DNA from: Bilabrum cf. latius
Taxonomy: Eukaryota; Bigyra: Bicosoecida; Bigyra; Bicosoecida
Direction: 5' to 3'
Assembly (NCBI GenBank): GCA_965178125.1
Contig: OZ237747.1
Location: 1,054,001 to 1,118,000, forward strand
DNA length: 64,000 nt
This document shows, one piece after another, positions 46,745 through 59,379 of this stretch. The notes beneath the pieces are model-generated. The model was not told the origin of the DNA. It did no database searches and saw only the letters and a list, made by a program, of their open reading frames with translations. Both the position numbers and the translations under genes were made by a program. Position 1 is the stretch's first letter. Every line of letters starts with the position of its first letter.

Positions 46745-49700
46745 ATGTTGAGGCTGTCGAGACGGTAGAGTGTTGCCGGTGCCCCTGTGACGCGCTGGAG
46801 CGCTAAAGTCGCAGAAAATGCAATGCAGCATTGGAAAGTGGAGAAGGAAACACCTTTCCGTAAATATCTGCAGCACGGCTTCAAGTTGAGTCTCGACTGG
46901 ACCGAAGGGTTGCACGAGGGGTTCTCGAACCCGAAGCAGCTGTATGTTAGAGTATCCAATGAGAGCGTTAAGGACCAACAACACCAGGATCGGGTCATGA
47001 TTAATGAACTAGACATTGTAAAAGTGCTGTCTGCTCTCCCGATCATCCCAGATCTACTGTTTGTGGGTAGCATGGGCAACGCTTCAATGGAAAAGACGGT
47101 GGTAAATGCATTCAAATCAGGCTGCTGTACCCAAGAAGGAATTAAGTTTGGCCGTAGTGATAAGTCCATTATATCAATAGTGGATGGAACGGGGAGGCCT
47201 CTCCGGAGTCTCGGCCTACATGCCGAAAATGCCAAACGTGCACTTCATGGAGCATTCGTGCTATGCTTTGGCGTCAGAGAGCTGCTACTACATGGAGTTA
47301 TTCCTACTAATTTGTCTCCCGACACTGTGTTGTGGCACCCAATCAAGCGGCAGTTTGTGTTTCTTGGGCTCGGGTAGGCAATCTACGTTGGATCTCGCCA
47401 CGAGCAGACTCCCTGTTCGGTATCAGTCTATTTGAAGGCAGTGCAAGAAGCTGCCAATGACTTGCCCATGCAGAGCTTGTTAGATCTTGGTGTTGCTCTA
47501 CCTCATGGCAGCTTGCCACCCAGCTTCGCCCCTGAGGTACGAAGTGCACATGCAGCTGCCATGCGAGAAAACCGCATCCAGACCGGGTCGTGTCTGGGAA
47601 GGAACGTAGCCTACCAGCTGGGTGGATTGCTCTACTTCGTCGCGACAGGCATGGAATTCTTTACAACGGAGTCTCTCGTGACGTCATCAGGTGGATCTGG
47701 AAGAGCTCAAGCAGCCGCTGGCGCTTCCACCAGAGCGGCAGCAACGCCGGGTATCGCAGCACTAGCCCTCGATCGGGCGCCGAGGGTGGTGCGCGGGCTT
47801 ATTGAAGGCTTGCTACATCCCGACCCCAAGAAAAGGACGGATGTTCTCGAGGCGACTGATTTCCTTGGAAACTTACTTTGGCAGAAGCACCGCGGAAACG
47901 GCAACGGTCATGACCGCCCATTCGCGCGAGTCTGGTCCTTCAGCCAGGGCAAGAGCCAGCCTGCGAAAGGGGCTTCGACGGCAGTTAGTCAGCCCATGAG
48001 CTGTCCGGCTCAATTCAGGCTACCTGATCGCAACCTAGGCGCGCGCGAGTCTAAATTAGGGAGAGGCTCGCTTCTTACCAGTTGTGCTGGTGCCGGCGCC
48101 GGCCCCCTGGCGTGCACCGGCAAGTCATCCACCCCTGTGGCCCGTGGCCCGAGTGGTGCGCGAGCAGCAATCGATGCCGTAGCTGGAGCTTCCGCCACTG
48201 AAAGCAGTACAGGTCGCTGTATCCGACGGCCAAGCAGCGGTGCAGGCGATGACGTCGTCGTGTCACAGCTGCATCAAGCCTCACGTCACGGCGGTGGACC
48301 CGGCGCTTCAAGGATGCCAACCGAGCCGGACGAAGCGCCGATTATGGTACGGGGTGTCTCTCAGTTGTCAGTCTCCACTGTAGCAGATGACACCGCCGGA
48401 AGCAGTACAGACCTGATCCACGAAGCATCGATCGATGCCGTCCATAGGCCTAGATCAGGATCGCTCCCTAGCGCATCAGAGCTCCACGCCTTGAGAGAGC
48501 GCACACAGAGACGGACTTCCGGCCGTCTTCCTGTCCTGAGTCTCTCAACAGGGTCGGAAAACGCTGACTTTGATGCGCACGTGACGATGCAATCTGACAT
48601 CCGGACCAGGGCATCAACATTGCTATCTCAGGACCGTGGAGATATCCACTAGTAGCCTGAGTCGCCGGGTCTCTCCACTGGAAGCCCGAGGCACCGTACA
48701 CTGCACCAGGCGGCGACGCTGGCGTCTACTCTTGGTGATGGAAGGAGTGATTCAAGCCACGGGCCGGCTCCATAGGATGGTGTATACGCTGGGGCCCTCA
48801 CTGATTCCAAGTACCCCGTTGGAGTGGGTATTGGGGGTGCTCATGGGCACCTGCACGCCCTCGAGGGGAAGGACGAGCTGCCCGCTGCGGGCAAAGCAGT
48901 CGGCGCGAGCGAGGGGCCAAAATAGCCAACTGCGTCTGCTAGATCCACTTCAGGTATCCGCGCAAGTCAAACAGGTAGTATTGCGACTCAATTGAAGCAG
49001 GAGAGTTGGAGTTATCTCACCAGTGCTTCCAGCAGCTGCCAGCCTACGGGCGATTCGACAAATGCTGTTTCAGACGTGTCTAGACCGCAAGACGCTACAT
49101 GTGCGATGCTGACGGAAGGATGGGAGCCAATTGGCACTACTGGCAGCGCTCCTGACAGCACGCTGGACGCAAGTGAAGCGGTCATCGCAGGTCATCAGGC
49201 TATCAAGCCGCTCTCGCCCTCTCGTGCGAGTGCCCTGGAGTCGCATACTCCTGACAAAAGGGGGAAGCTACTTGCCGAGAGACGCATCCTAAAGGATATG
49301 CTCGAAACCCTCGAATGGGAGCGCGTTGGTATGACAGCAGGGTCAAGCTTAGCACCTGCTCATCGACTTGAGGCTGACTCACAGTCTGTTGGGGCCATCG
49401 CGACAGATTCACCCACTGCTGAGGAACCTTAGCGGCTCACTGGAACCAATGACGCTGGCAGACTTCCGGACGACAACAGTAGCTTGCATGCCGGTTCCAC
49501 TTCGGCGGCTGGCTTGCCTACGACCGGTGCTGGCTAGGCAACCTGGGGTGATACGACTTGGGATGGCTTGGGCGCTCCGACAGGTGATGAGGCTGAATTG
49601 GCACCAAGCTGGCCGCGCAGCGCTTTGCGTCATGACCACCCTCAAGCTGTAGCTATTCAAAGTATCCTTACTGGAGCAACCCGTCAGTCGAGTTAGCATC

Positions 49701-51076
49701 CACAAGATGATGATTCAGTACGCCATCGGACGGATCCAGCCCCAGTTGCGGACTCGTCACCTGTTGAGCTTGAGGAAGATGGGTTGCCTCGTTTACCAAC
49801 TCTCGTCCGCGCAGACAGCGGCTTTCTTGGAGCCGAAGCAACCGGCGACAACCCGGGCTTGTTGGTGTCTGCGGCGGCATGGATAGCACCAGGACTCGGC
49901 ATTGGCATCGGCCCTCGTCGAACAAACTCATGGTCTTTGGCTGGCAGTGGGTCCGAGGTTGGATTCGCTGCAACAAGCACAGTCGATCTTCACAGCCCCG
50001 TGGCGTCCCAGACAGGAGAGGTTGCTCCCACTCCACGCGCAGACTCCCCTGGTAGCGGCTTGAGAATTCGAGCAAACCACTGCCAACCTCAACACTCTAC
50101 TCGCCGTTAGCTGAGTCCGCGTGCTGAGCTACTGTATGCAGGCGTATTGCGAGAAATACGCCACTAGAAGCAGAGCAAGCGTCCTGAAGCCTCGTAGACT
50201 GCATTGCACGGTGATTCTGGTGCCGGTCCTCAGGCTACGCACGAGGCTGCGGGGTCACCTGCACCACAGTCAAGTCCCAGGCGTAGCGCTGTTGGAAGCG
50301 TTGCCGTCGGAACGTCTACATCTGGGACCAGCTCAGGGAGCGATGCAAGGAGTAAGCGGAAGTCTGGCAGCAGAAATGGTCATGCAAGCCAACAAAGAGA
50401 CCTTCTTGACCCAGTAGACCCATCAAGGCAGATCAGCACCGGAGCCGCTCCCTCCGGCTGTACGTCGGGTCGAAATGGTGGTCAAAGCGGACCGCCGCGC
50501 AGGGTCACTAGTGGTCAAAGTGGACCGCTGCGCAGTGTCACTAGCCGACTAAGTCCACGACGAGCAGCCTCGCACATGAATTGTCGGTCTGAGCCAGAGC
50601 CGGAGCCGGAGTCCCGAGCCGAGAGCGGTAGCCAGGGTGGGAACCATCCTTTGACCGTTGATGCGTTCTTGGGTCCCTCTCACCACGGTCTACTGTCGCC
50701 CAGGGAGGCTCCTGCGCAGTCACATGTACCGCCCCAGTCGCAGTTGCCTGGGCCGGAGTTGTCCATCTCTGTGCCAGGCCAGGCACGTGCCTTTGGTGCC
50801 GCGCCTGGGCCGGAGTTGTCCATCTCTGTGCCAGGCCAGGCTCGTGCCTTGGGTGCTGCGCCTGGGGCAGCAGGGTAGGTCTAGTCGCAAAGCGGCGGAA
50901 ATGATGCAGATGCTGATGCGTAGGAGTGGGATGCCATCGACGCAGGCTAGGACGATGCGCTTGTTGTGCTGCCTGGTCGCATTCTAGCACAGCTGTTGGA
51001 AGCTCCAGGCAGTGAGTCAAGCGACATTGAGGATAGCAGCGAGGCAATCGACGACTTCGAAAGAGAGTGATATGAC
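46745..51076 (+). CDS. Pseudokinase-like protein C, family reference copy
   Basis: ATG 46745 to TGA 51074-51076 gives 1443 residues with about 16 TAG codons. The kinase-like region (about 20-390) has LLLHGVIPTNLSPDTVLW at the catalytic loop (HRD lost), FLGLG-Q-A at DFG (Q = TAG 47375), PPSFAPEV for APE, VAYQLGGLLYFVATGM for the F helix and GLLHPDPKKRTDVLEAT. The tail (about 1050 residues) is Ser/Gln/Pro-rich. It holds a partial duplication (GPELSISVPGQARA twice, 50753-50868), a GLLSPREAPAQ motif and a C-terminal VLPGRILAQLL followed by acidic residues. D and E share these tail motifs. The absence of catalytic residues argues for a pseudokinase. Upstream block 46418-46505 may be a leader exon. 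Confidence 0.72.
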
Positions 51077-52186
51077 GCATTCTCGATGGTCCCATGGCAC
51101 ATTGCCTCAGACATTCCTATGACCATGCGTGGCTGGCCTCGCTGATGTGTGCAAACACGGACTTGCTGTTCCAGTTCCGAAGAGATAATGGGCGTCCATG
51201 ACCGGCTCGTGGAGTCCAGCCTGCCTGAATCCGGGACGATTCATGCTCTGATACCGCGGAGGAAAGCACCACCTTCTTCGTGCACAGTACTCCGGCCCAG
51301 ACAGCGCGTACGCAGGACTCCATGCCTCGCCAGACCACTTTGGCCGGTCTGCTCACAGGACATGTGTTTGTGCTGGTCAAAGCCAGCCTTCGCTGCGACA
51401 GCAGACTATTTGCTCGTGCGACCAGCCCCCCTTCGGAAGAACGCGACCTGCGAGCACGGGTTGGGGCCAGCTGGCCGATAGAGTGGAGCGGAGCGGGTTG
51501 GGACTTTCTTGGCGGCACCAACTTCAGAACGGCGAAGGGGGTGGGGCGTCGGGAGCCGCTGCCGAGGATTGGCGCCTGCGTGGATACGTGGGGTGCCATG
51601 GTACTATTTAGTAAACGCTATAATTTTTGCTCCGTCAATGGTCTCTGGTGACTGCTGGCGACCACTTCATTCACACATCGATCGCTGTTGCGACCACAGA
51701 CGTGACGATTACGATGGATAATCAGTGTGAAGATGCGGTGCAGTTGCACTTCGATTGCTGCGCTTTCCAACACCGTGCCCATCACAAGCTGGTACTGCCT
51801 GAGTAAATTCCACCAAATAAAAGTTAAATTCACATATCGATTCGATTGGACCTATCAATAGCAATGTTTAGGTCATTCCAATGCCCACGGCTGCTAGTTG
51901 CGATTGGCTGGGTACCTGGACGAGGCAGCAGACGGTTGATCATTTGAAGGGCTTCCGGATTTCACCTGAATTTTATTCATTTCAATGCCACACGTAGGGA
52001 GTTCTTGCTGCACATGGATCGCGCATTTTGCCTCCCAGTGGGACGTCTGTGCCACCGTTCGTTCAGCTTCGCCTGTTTCCATTCACTGATTAGTCTCAGT
52101 CCAAAGTAGAAGCCAGGATTTAGTAGCAGGAATTCGATAAACAGAACGAAATTAATGGGCATACTGATGCATCGAACGTGTAGGAT
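51077..52186. other. Region upstream of locus D
   Basis: A plus frame from about 51256 to 51600 (LLTGHVFVLVKASL...) is open and could be a 5' exon of locus D; it contains a weak match to the leader block (51440-51475). The evidence is thin. AT-rich non-coding sequence fills 51640-52180. Confidence 0.35.
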
Positions 52187-55100
52187 GTGATATATGCCGG
52201 GCTCATGAGCAGATCGCTGGTTGTCTCTGTGCCAACTGTGGCTAAGGCAATCGATACTGGGTTGTGCGGAAGCATGATGAAGGCAGCATCCCTCAACAAC
52301 GACGTAGTATTCGCAGTTCTCGATGACTCTGGAGTCCCACTGCGAAGGATGGGTCTAAGCGGCAGTTCAGACGGGTGGTCATGCATTTTGGTGTTCGAAA
52401 GGGTGTGCTTAATGAAGTATACCCCACCAATTTATCACACACGACAGTGCTTTGGTATTGCGATAAAAGAGACATTGTGTTAACATGCCTGGGCCAGGCC
52501 ACACAGGAAGCTAGGGACGTTCAACTTGAGTTCTTAGAAGATGAGGGCTACGACAGTGAGTCGCCGCCCGTCGCACAGCTCCGATAGGAAGATGCAAAAG
52601 TAACAGCTGGACCGGGTCTGGCTCCACCACCCGCGTCTACGCCGACGCGAAGCCTGCCCTGTGGGCGACTAGGACTCATGAGACGGTCAGATGCCTTGTA
52701 GATCCTTATTTGTGGCCTGATAGATCAAAATTCGGCTAGAAGACTCAGCGTATGCCGAGCCACGAGGCAGCTGGAGCGACTGCTCAAGCAGTATGAGAAG
52801 TGCCTCTTTGACCCGTGCGGGCTCCTCTTAGCCCCCCCGACGCATTCAATTCGCGTCAGAGGTCGCAGACCCCAGGACAAAAGTGCAGGTAGAAAGCGAA
52901 GGGATGGCAAGAGTGCCGACGCATGCATGCCGGGGAAGAGCCCGGCAGCCAGCGGGGCTAGAGACAGCTTATCGAATCCAAGCATAAATGCTAGTAGAGG
53001 AAGGCAAAGTGCATTATCTTCAATGGGCATCCCTCAACAGCGCTTGAGATAGCACATCGTCCCTGACGTAGGCCACCAACGTGCGGCGCTGCACAGGTCT
53101 TTGTCGGCTACTGCGTGGCCTGGTGAGGCTCAACGTGTGGCGCTGCGACCTGCCATCCAGGGAGACGGATCTTAGCTGGCTACAGCCAGGTCGTTCAATC
53201 GGGCAGGTAGGTCAAGAAGGCCATTACTCAGTTTTCGACACGAAGCACGCAGGTCACAAACCCCGTTTCCTGAAGGCGGGTCCAGCTTCGGAGAGGTTGC
53301 AAGGGAAGATGGCAGCGAAAGCGGTGGACGGTTTGCTAGCGACTTGGATAGAATGGCGGTTGGTGGCAGCTCGGTGGCATGCTTTGATGCTTTAACAATT
53401 GACATGCCAGAGTGCCGTCAACAAGCAGTGTTGCTGAACGGCCTTCTTTCGCTGCACGGTGACAACGTGCCACAAGCCAGCCCTGACAATATTGGCAGCC
53501 CGATCGAAGACATTTGGTCTGGTAGCGAGTCAAACTCTGACCAGGAGGACGTTTAGACATCAATTGAGAGGCGATGCACCGTTCAAGTCTCTGAGGACGG
53601 GCCTAGAATGCCCACCAAGCTCCAGACCTGCCCTACGCGCAGCTAGCCGGACAGGGATTCACCTATGGCTCCGGATGTCAGCTGCGGCACGATCGAGGGG
53701 ACAAGCACCAGTCCATCGTATTTGCGCGGGCATGATGTGTTGGTAGTATCCGATGTGGACTGGGTAGGAGGCCTCCAAGGTGAAGCAACACCGGGTTCGT
53801 ATGTTGGAACCGGACCGCCGGATGACGCGAACTGCGAAGTGTCAGGCCGTGCAGGTGCTGATGCCCAGGGTGACCTGTACCGCGATACCGCACAACGGTA
53901 GCAAGGAATGCCAACTAATGGCCAGCTAGATGACTAGGTATTCTAGCAGGTGCATGGGCCAGTGCCAGTGTCCTGGTATGTCAAATAGACCCGAGCACAG
54001 GGGTGCTGTAAGGGCGAGGCATCATTGATGGCACTACCTCAGTTCAAAAGGATTCCAATGCCTATTACCGGCCAGCGCAAACACCACAACTATAAAAAGA
54101 GCAGTCAAGACCAAAAAATGCTGATTAAAATGCAGGAAAGGTATTGCTGGTTGAGTCAGCGATGGGAGCATCCGTCCGGCGGGAGGGTCGAGTCCCCTGG
54201 ATCTAGCTCGGGAACTGGCTGCAACGGGTTGGCCGGGCAAGCTAGTGACGGTGCTGATACTAGGGGTGTAAATGATAGTGCGACGTCAAAAGTAGCAGCT
54301 ACAGGCAAAAACACGGGTCCTTTTCATGCAATAGCTGCGGGAATAGATGAAGAGAATGACTAGGATCATTGGCCTGACGATGTGCTTGATGGTGTACCTA
54401 TCGTGTCCGAAACAGACGGTGAGCTTTTCGGTAGGCATTTTGATTCAAGCAATTCCAGCAATACAGAATGGACATGTGTGTCCATACCAGGCACGGAGCT
54501 TGTCCGACTTGCGCAAAGAATGCCGATGGCGCTGCTGAGTGTGGAGCGTGTAGATGGTCAGGTAGGCCCATACGAGTTGCCCGACTTGGGTGATCCGTTG
54601 GAGCACGCCGATCCAATTGCGTCAGGCTTCCTTGACTCAAGCTAGTAGACTGACGCTGGCTACACCGACTTTGTGGCATGGCCTGTGAGCGGGGCGGTTT
54701 AGCTCGGTGTACAGCTCGTGGGAGGGCCGCCGCCCATCGCCAGGCAATACACTGGGAACTCAGACGACAGCCACGGGTCGAACAGCTACCCAGCTAGCAC
54801 CGTTTTGGATCTGTCTGTTTTAGAGCCACCGGAACGGGGTCCATGGAGAAGCCGCCCCGCAGAACTCGCAGCCATGTGGCAATTGGGGCAGCCACAAAAC
54901 CCCTCTGCTCAGAATGCCCAGGAAAGCGAGCCTTCGTTTGGGCAGTTGTGTCGCTAGCGGATGCGCCGCAATGCCTCACTGCTATCTGTGGGTGCTAAGT
55001 TGCTGCCATGGGCACTCAAAGCGAGCTCGGACTCTGGGTCAGAGACCCGACCAGAATCAGGCACGCTGCAAGGGTTGGCACCCAGTACTAGGCCTAGGTC

Positions 55101-55841
55101 GGGATCAGGATCGACGTCAGGGTCAGAATCTAGCAGAGGTAGCTGGTTTCACGAAGGTGGTGCGTTATAGCCCCAGCAGCTATCCTGGACAGCGCTGCAA
55201 ATGGCGAGGATTAGCGTCCCAACGAATATACAGGACTGTCCATGGCCGCGCCAGGGATGCCCATATGGTCTCACGATCAACAGGATGGAGCTGCTTGGTA
55301 CGATCCCGATGATCGACACGGTGGTAGTGGTATAAGCACCACTGATGGACTTAGAACCGGCGTTGAGCTAGCGGGCGGCGCGGCAAGGGGTGGGACAGGT
55401 AGCGCACGGACTCTCGAGGCACGGGAAGTAGATCACCATGTGGGGCACAATGAGGCTGGCATATCCTGCAATGAAGATGCAAGAGCTGCCTTTCTGGGAC
55501 CTTAGTCGCATGGCATCTTGTCCCCTCGGTGGGATCCACAGGAACTGCTCCCAGCTGCTGCCAGTGGCGACGCAATCGAGCAGGCCGGCAGGAGCGAGTC
55601 AGCAAGCCGGCAGGCTGATAGTGTGCGCGGAGATTGCGACGCTTGCAGCATGCCGCTGCATGCGGCGCTCACTATGCTACTGGCACAACTCGAACCGGCA
55701 AGCAGTGAGGTACATTTGAGCACTGAAAGCACTGCACGCTCCGATGCGTCTGGTGACGGCACTTAGTCGGAGCCAGGCAGCGGTGGCGACTCTGGGCCTA
55801 GTAGTCGAGGCGGCAACTCAGGACCGAGCGACAGAACGTGA
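52187..55841 (+). pseudogene. Pseudokinase-like locus D, frameshifted
   Basis: This is a paralogue of C. The first frame (52187 on) carries LDDSGVPLRRMGL, matching VDGTGRPLRSLGL in C. The next frame (from about 52360) carries HFGVRKGVLNEVYPTNLSHT, matching CFGVRELLLHGVIPTNLSPD. A frame change separates them. The APE and F-helix region is missing: after CLGQA the frame goes to a degenerate last helix (LICGLIDQNSARRLS). The tail is open with many TAG codons to about 55168. A second frame change follows before GILSPRW and MPLHAALTMLLAQL, which match the C-terminal motifs of C and E, and TGA at 55839-55841. Apart from these two shifts, no TAA or TGA interrupts nearly 1000 codons. So D is either a young pseudogene, a gene with unseen introns, or an assembly error. 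Confidence 0.6.
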
Positions 55842-55867
55842 ATTATGTATATTGAAGTGAAGACGAT

Positions 55868-55960
55868 GTGCCCCCGCGCGCCAACAGGCCCCATGTACGT
55901 GCGACCAGGTCTCGTCCAGAGAGACGATACCTGCGAGCATGGGTTGGGCCTGCTGGCGCG
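55868..55960 (+). repeat. Second copy of the 5' leader block
   Basis: This matches 46418-46505 with a few substitutions. ATG at 55893 encodes MYVRPGLVQRDDTCEHGL. The donor-like GTATGC of the gene C copy reads GCGCGC here, consistent with loss of splicing in the decayed locus E. Confidence 0.6.
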
Positions 55961-56046
55961 CAATTGTGGCAGCAAATTACTCGATTGATGTTGCTGGAAT
56001 GATTGGCTTATATGAACCAATACTAGTTTAACATTTTACTGGGCAG

Positions 56047-59000
56047 CCGCTTCGAAGTATGCGAGGAAGTGGACTGGATGCGAAGTATGCTCTGATGGCC
56101 GCGCAAGTGCTAGCCCTCGGGGTTGAAAAGTTGGTGCTGCATGGGGTCCTTCCAACAAAATTATCATCTGACACCGTATTTTGGCATTCATTTCATCGAT
56201 AGTTTGTGTAAAGTTACACTGTAAACTGGGCTTGGGCAGGCACTTTGTGTTGAGTCAAGCACTCCGTGGCTCCCAAAGCAGAGGCCTGGTCGCATTGCCG
56301 ACATTCAACCCTATCTGAAGGCTGTTCATGCAGAAGCAAACCGCGTCACACTTTCTTGGTTGCTAGAACATGGTATTGTCGCGCGGCACGGCAAATTGCC
56401 TTCGAGCTTTGCCCCCGAGGTTAGGGAAGCGCACGCAGCTGCTAACGGTGTTGTTTCAGTGTCTCTATCGGCTGTATCCTCTCGACTGGGAAAGAACTTG
56501 GCTTATTAATTGGGACGATTGCTCTTTTTCATTGCTACGGGTGTGGAACTTGGCGATGAAAAGCCTCACGGATCCAAGCTGGGACCTGAACCTGCAGGCA
56601 CACGCGCAAGCGCAGGTGCGGCTGGGCAAGTGGCGGTGGGGACGAATCTTCAAGCCGAAAGGCCCCCCCCGGGCCATCAACAAAAGCTGCTGGATCCACA
56701 GCCACGGCAGCCCACGGCCCTGTCGCCGACCTAAAGCGTGGACCAAAGAAAGTGCAATGGCTCATCGCTGGGTTGCTGCGTGCCGACCCACGCAACAGGA
56801 CAAATGTGCTGGAGGCAACTCAAGTACTCGAAGATATCATTCAGACAGAGCCAAGGGTCAATCATTAGACTCCTCTCTTTCGATCATTTTCATTAGTCCA
56901 TGACGCGGCCAATCCGAGCATAGGCATTCCAAAGCTAGGGAGTGAGCCTAGCAGCTGCCCTGCCCGGATCGGTCCCCTGGATCGCCTTAATCGCTTGTGC
57001 GACAAAGATACGGCGCCATTTCGATCACCAATCCCTGATCTAGTGGTAGGACTAGCACGACCATCTTCCCCCGTGGCTAAAGGCCCAAGTGCGGTCGGCC
57101 TTGTAAAGCAGGCAGTCACCGGACCTCGCTCCGAAGCGGACCCCATGGACTGGGCGGTGGCTGCATCGTCAGCGCCACGAAGTTTCCCAAGCAGTGGCGC
57201 GGGCGACTTGGGTGAGCAAATGCTCGGACGGGGAAGCGGTCGCTCAACTGCGAGGCACTCCACTGAGACAGCGGCAGCGCCGGACATGGCGCGGGGTACA
57301 TTGGTCCTATCGGACAGCACCGCTGAGGGACCCGCCGACGCAGTAGAGCGCATCAGATTCGACCTGCAGCTCGAAGCTGTGACCAGCACGATTCCGAGGA
57401 CGCGGTCAGGATCGCTCCCGCTTCAGGCAGGGCTTCGAGTATTGAGGGCGAGCAGGCGGGGGCAGGGATCTGGCCTGCCTCCCTCCAGCGCTGGGGACTC
57501 CGCCTAGCCCGGAGATCACGGCTCTCGACGAGCACGTGAGGTTGCATTCTGGCGCCCGAAAGTTAGGCTCGACGATCGATGATCGGAACAAAGAAGTACC
57601 ATCTGGCGCGTCTTCTCATCCTGATTCCCCTTGTGTCTCGATCGGCAGCCCGTAGGGCACACCAAAGCAACCACTCATGACCCCGAGATTGAGCTTTACT
57701 CGCAGTGAGGGCGGCCCTGCTCCCATGGGAGGATAGTTGCACCGAGAGACGAGCTGGAGGCACGGTGATCGTGCTGTTGATACAGCAGATAGGATTGAAG
57801 AAGAGGGCGGTGAGGACGGCGAGGAGGACGGAGTCGATCGAAGCGTTCTGGTTCCACAACCAGATCAGTCTGATAGATATCCTCAATCTATCCAGTGAAA
57901 CGCCGGTGATTCCCACCATGTAACTACAAGTAGGAGTTCTTTGTCCTCTCATGTCTAGGCTGTAGTTCCCGCTGGTGGTGTCCGTGCGGCAGGTTCGCCC
58001 TCAAGCGATGGGACCGGACAGCTACTAGCGAGCATAGCTCGGCCTACCTTAGACATAGGAGCGGCGTAGTCTTCGACGGTGCTGGATTGGGCATGCAGTG
58101 GCCTGCACCGTGAACACCCGCAAGCTGCTGCTATTCGAGACATCCTTGGCGGCTTTTGCCGCGGTGTTCGTCCTGGGGATTTGCAGGCCAAAGTGCAGCA
58201 GGATTTGGTCTCAGCCGTAGACAGATGGCCCCGGCTGCCGACCCTTGTCTTCGTAGAAACATTTTGAGTTATTTTGGCCAGGACTTAGCAACTGGAGGAG
58301 CTGACCATGGTAGTAGCGGCCATGCGGACCTGTCAGTATCGGCGGCAGCTTGGGCTCCTGTTGGACGACGAGCAGTCAATCGTGCTTCGTTGGCAAGCAT
58401 TACATCTATGCTAGGCCGAGGAGCTGCAAGCACAGTAGACACTGGCAGCCCAGTTGTGTCACGTGGGGGAGGTGTGAGCCCCACTCCGCGCGCTCATTCC
58501 CCGGAGAACATCTTGAGAAACCACTCTTCGGGGTCGCGTCACTCCAGCGCCTGAGGACATCTGAGCCCACGCGTGGTATTTCAGCAGGCGAGCGTGGTGG
58601 ACGAAGTCAGGCATTCGCATCGACGATCGTCACGGCAAATCTCTTTCTTCTAGACTTCGTTACGGGAGGCCCCTGTCTCGCGAGCTGGCCCGTCGTCACC
58701 GCTGCGTGCACAGTGCGGCAGCGCCGGTGGAACAGCCGGTCTTGCGTCTGGTCAGAGACACCACCAGACGCATGTCGGAGGCTTTACCGGGTAGTAGCGC
58801 CGGATAGCGCCTGCGGACCGTGAGCCGCCCAGCAGCCTTGCCCCTATCAACCCTGCAAGGGAGATCAGTATCGGTGGAGGCTCTTCTGCTGGTGCACAGG
58901 GTTAGGCTGTGCAGCTCAGTCAAGGTTGCATCGACACTCCCAGTACCCGAAATGGGCCAGGTGGGCCACTGCCAGCGCAAGGCAGTCACATTGCAAGCAG

Positions 59001-59379
59001 CGCCCAACGCCAAACCGCCGACTCGACCCCGAGCCCTTCCAGCCCCGGGATATTGTCGCCTCGGTGGCCGCCAGCACAGCAGCATGCTCCCATGCATTCA
59101 GCGGTAAAACCGAGTATGGACGTGCCAGTGCCACGTCTTGGGGAAGACAATGCAGACACTGCTGCGGGCCCATCACACGCGGTGTAGGCCTAGCAGGGGC
59201 GTGGCAATCGCGATGATGCAGAGGCCAGCGCGGAGGAATGGCGCGTTGCTGCTGAGAGCTTGGAGGCCCCTGCCAGTGCTTGCATCCTGCCTGACGCTGT
59301 GTTAGCGCAGCTGTTGCCATGGAGGACGGATAGCGAGACGGGCAATTATAGTGAAGATGAGGATACCGGTCATGCTTGA
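56047..59379 (+). pseudogene. Pseudokinase-like locus E, multiply broken copy related to C
   Basis: Sequence matching C can be followed from PLRSM, HGVLPTKLSSDTVFWH, SSFAPEVREAHAAA and GKNLAY-LGRLLFFIATGV through LIAGLLRADPRNRTNVLEAT, TRSGSLP, HPQAAAIRDIL, RLPTLV, SAAAW, GILSPRW and ILPDAVLAQLL to TGA at 59377-59379. The frame changes several times, and there are in-frame TAA and TGA codons around 56215-56275 and TAA around 56505. The TAA in LAY-LGRLL sits where C has CAG (Gln). TAG codons in the tail still align as sense. The pattern is clear decay of a gene C-like copy, not a different gene. Confidence 0.8.

Noticed and set aside
52187-55841. Spliced intact gene D
   Set aside because: No GT-AG pair of plausible size restores the frame at 55168-55242, and the APE/F-helix region is absent. 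Kept as a pseudogene with doubt, because the long open middle is unusual.
56470-56520. TAA also encoding glutamine
   Set aside because: The only internal TAA at a Gln column is in locus E, which also has TGA codons and frame changes. Intact genes use TAA only at their ends (hydrolase, chitin synthase 2, pseudokinase A).
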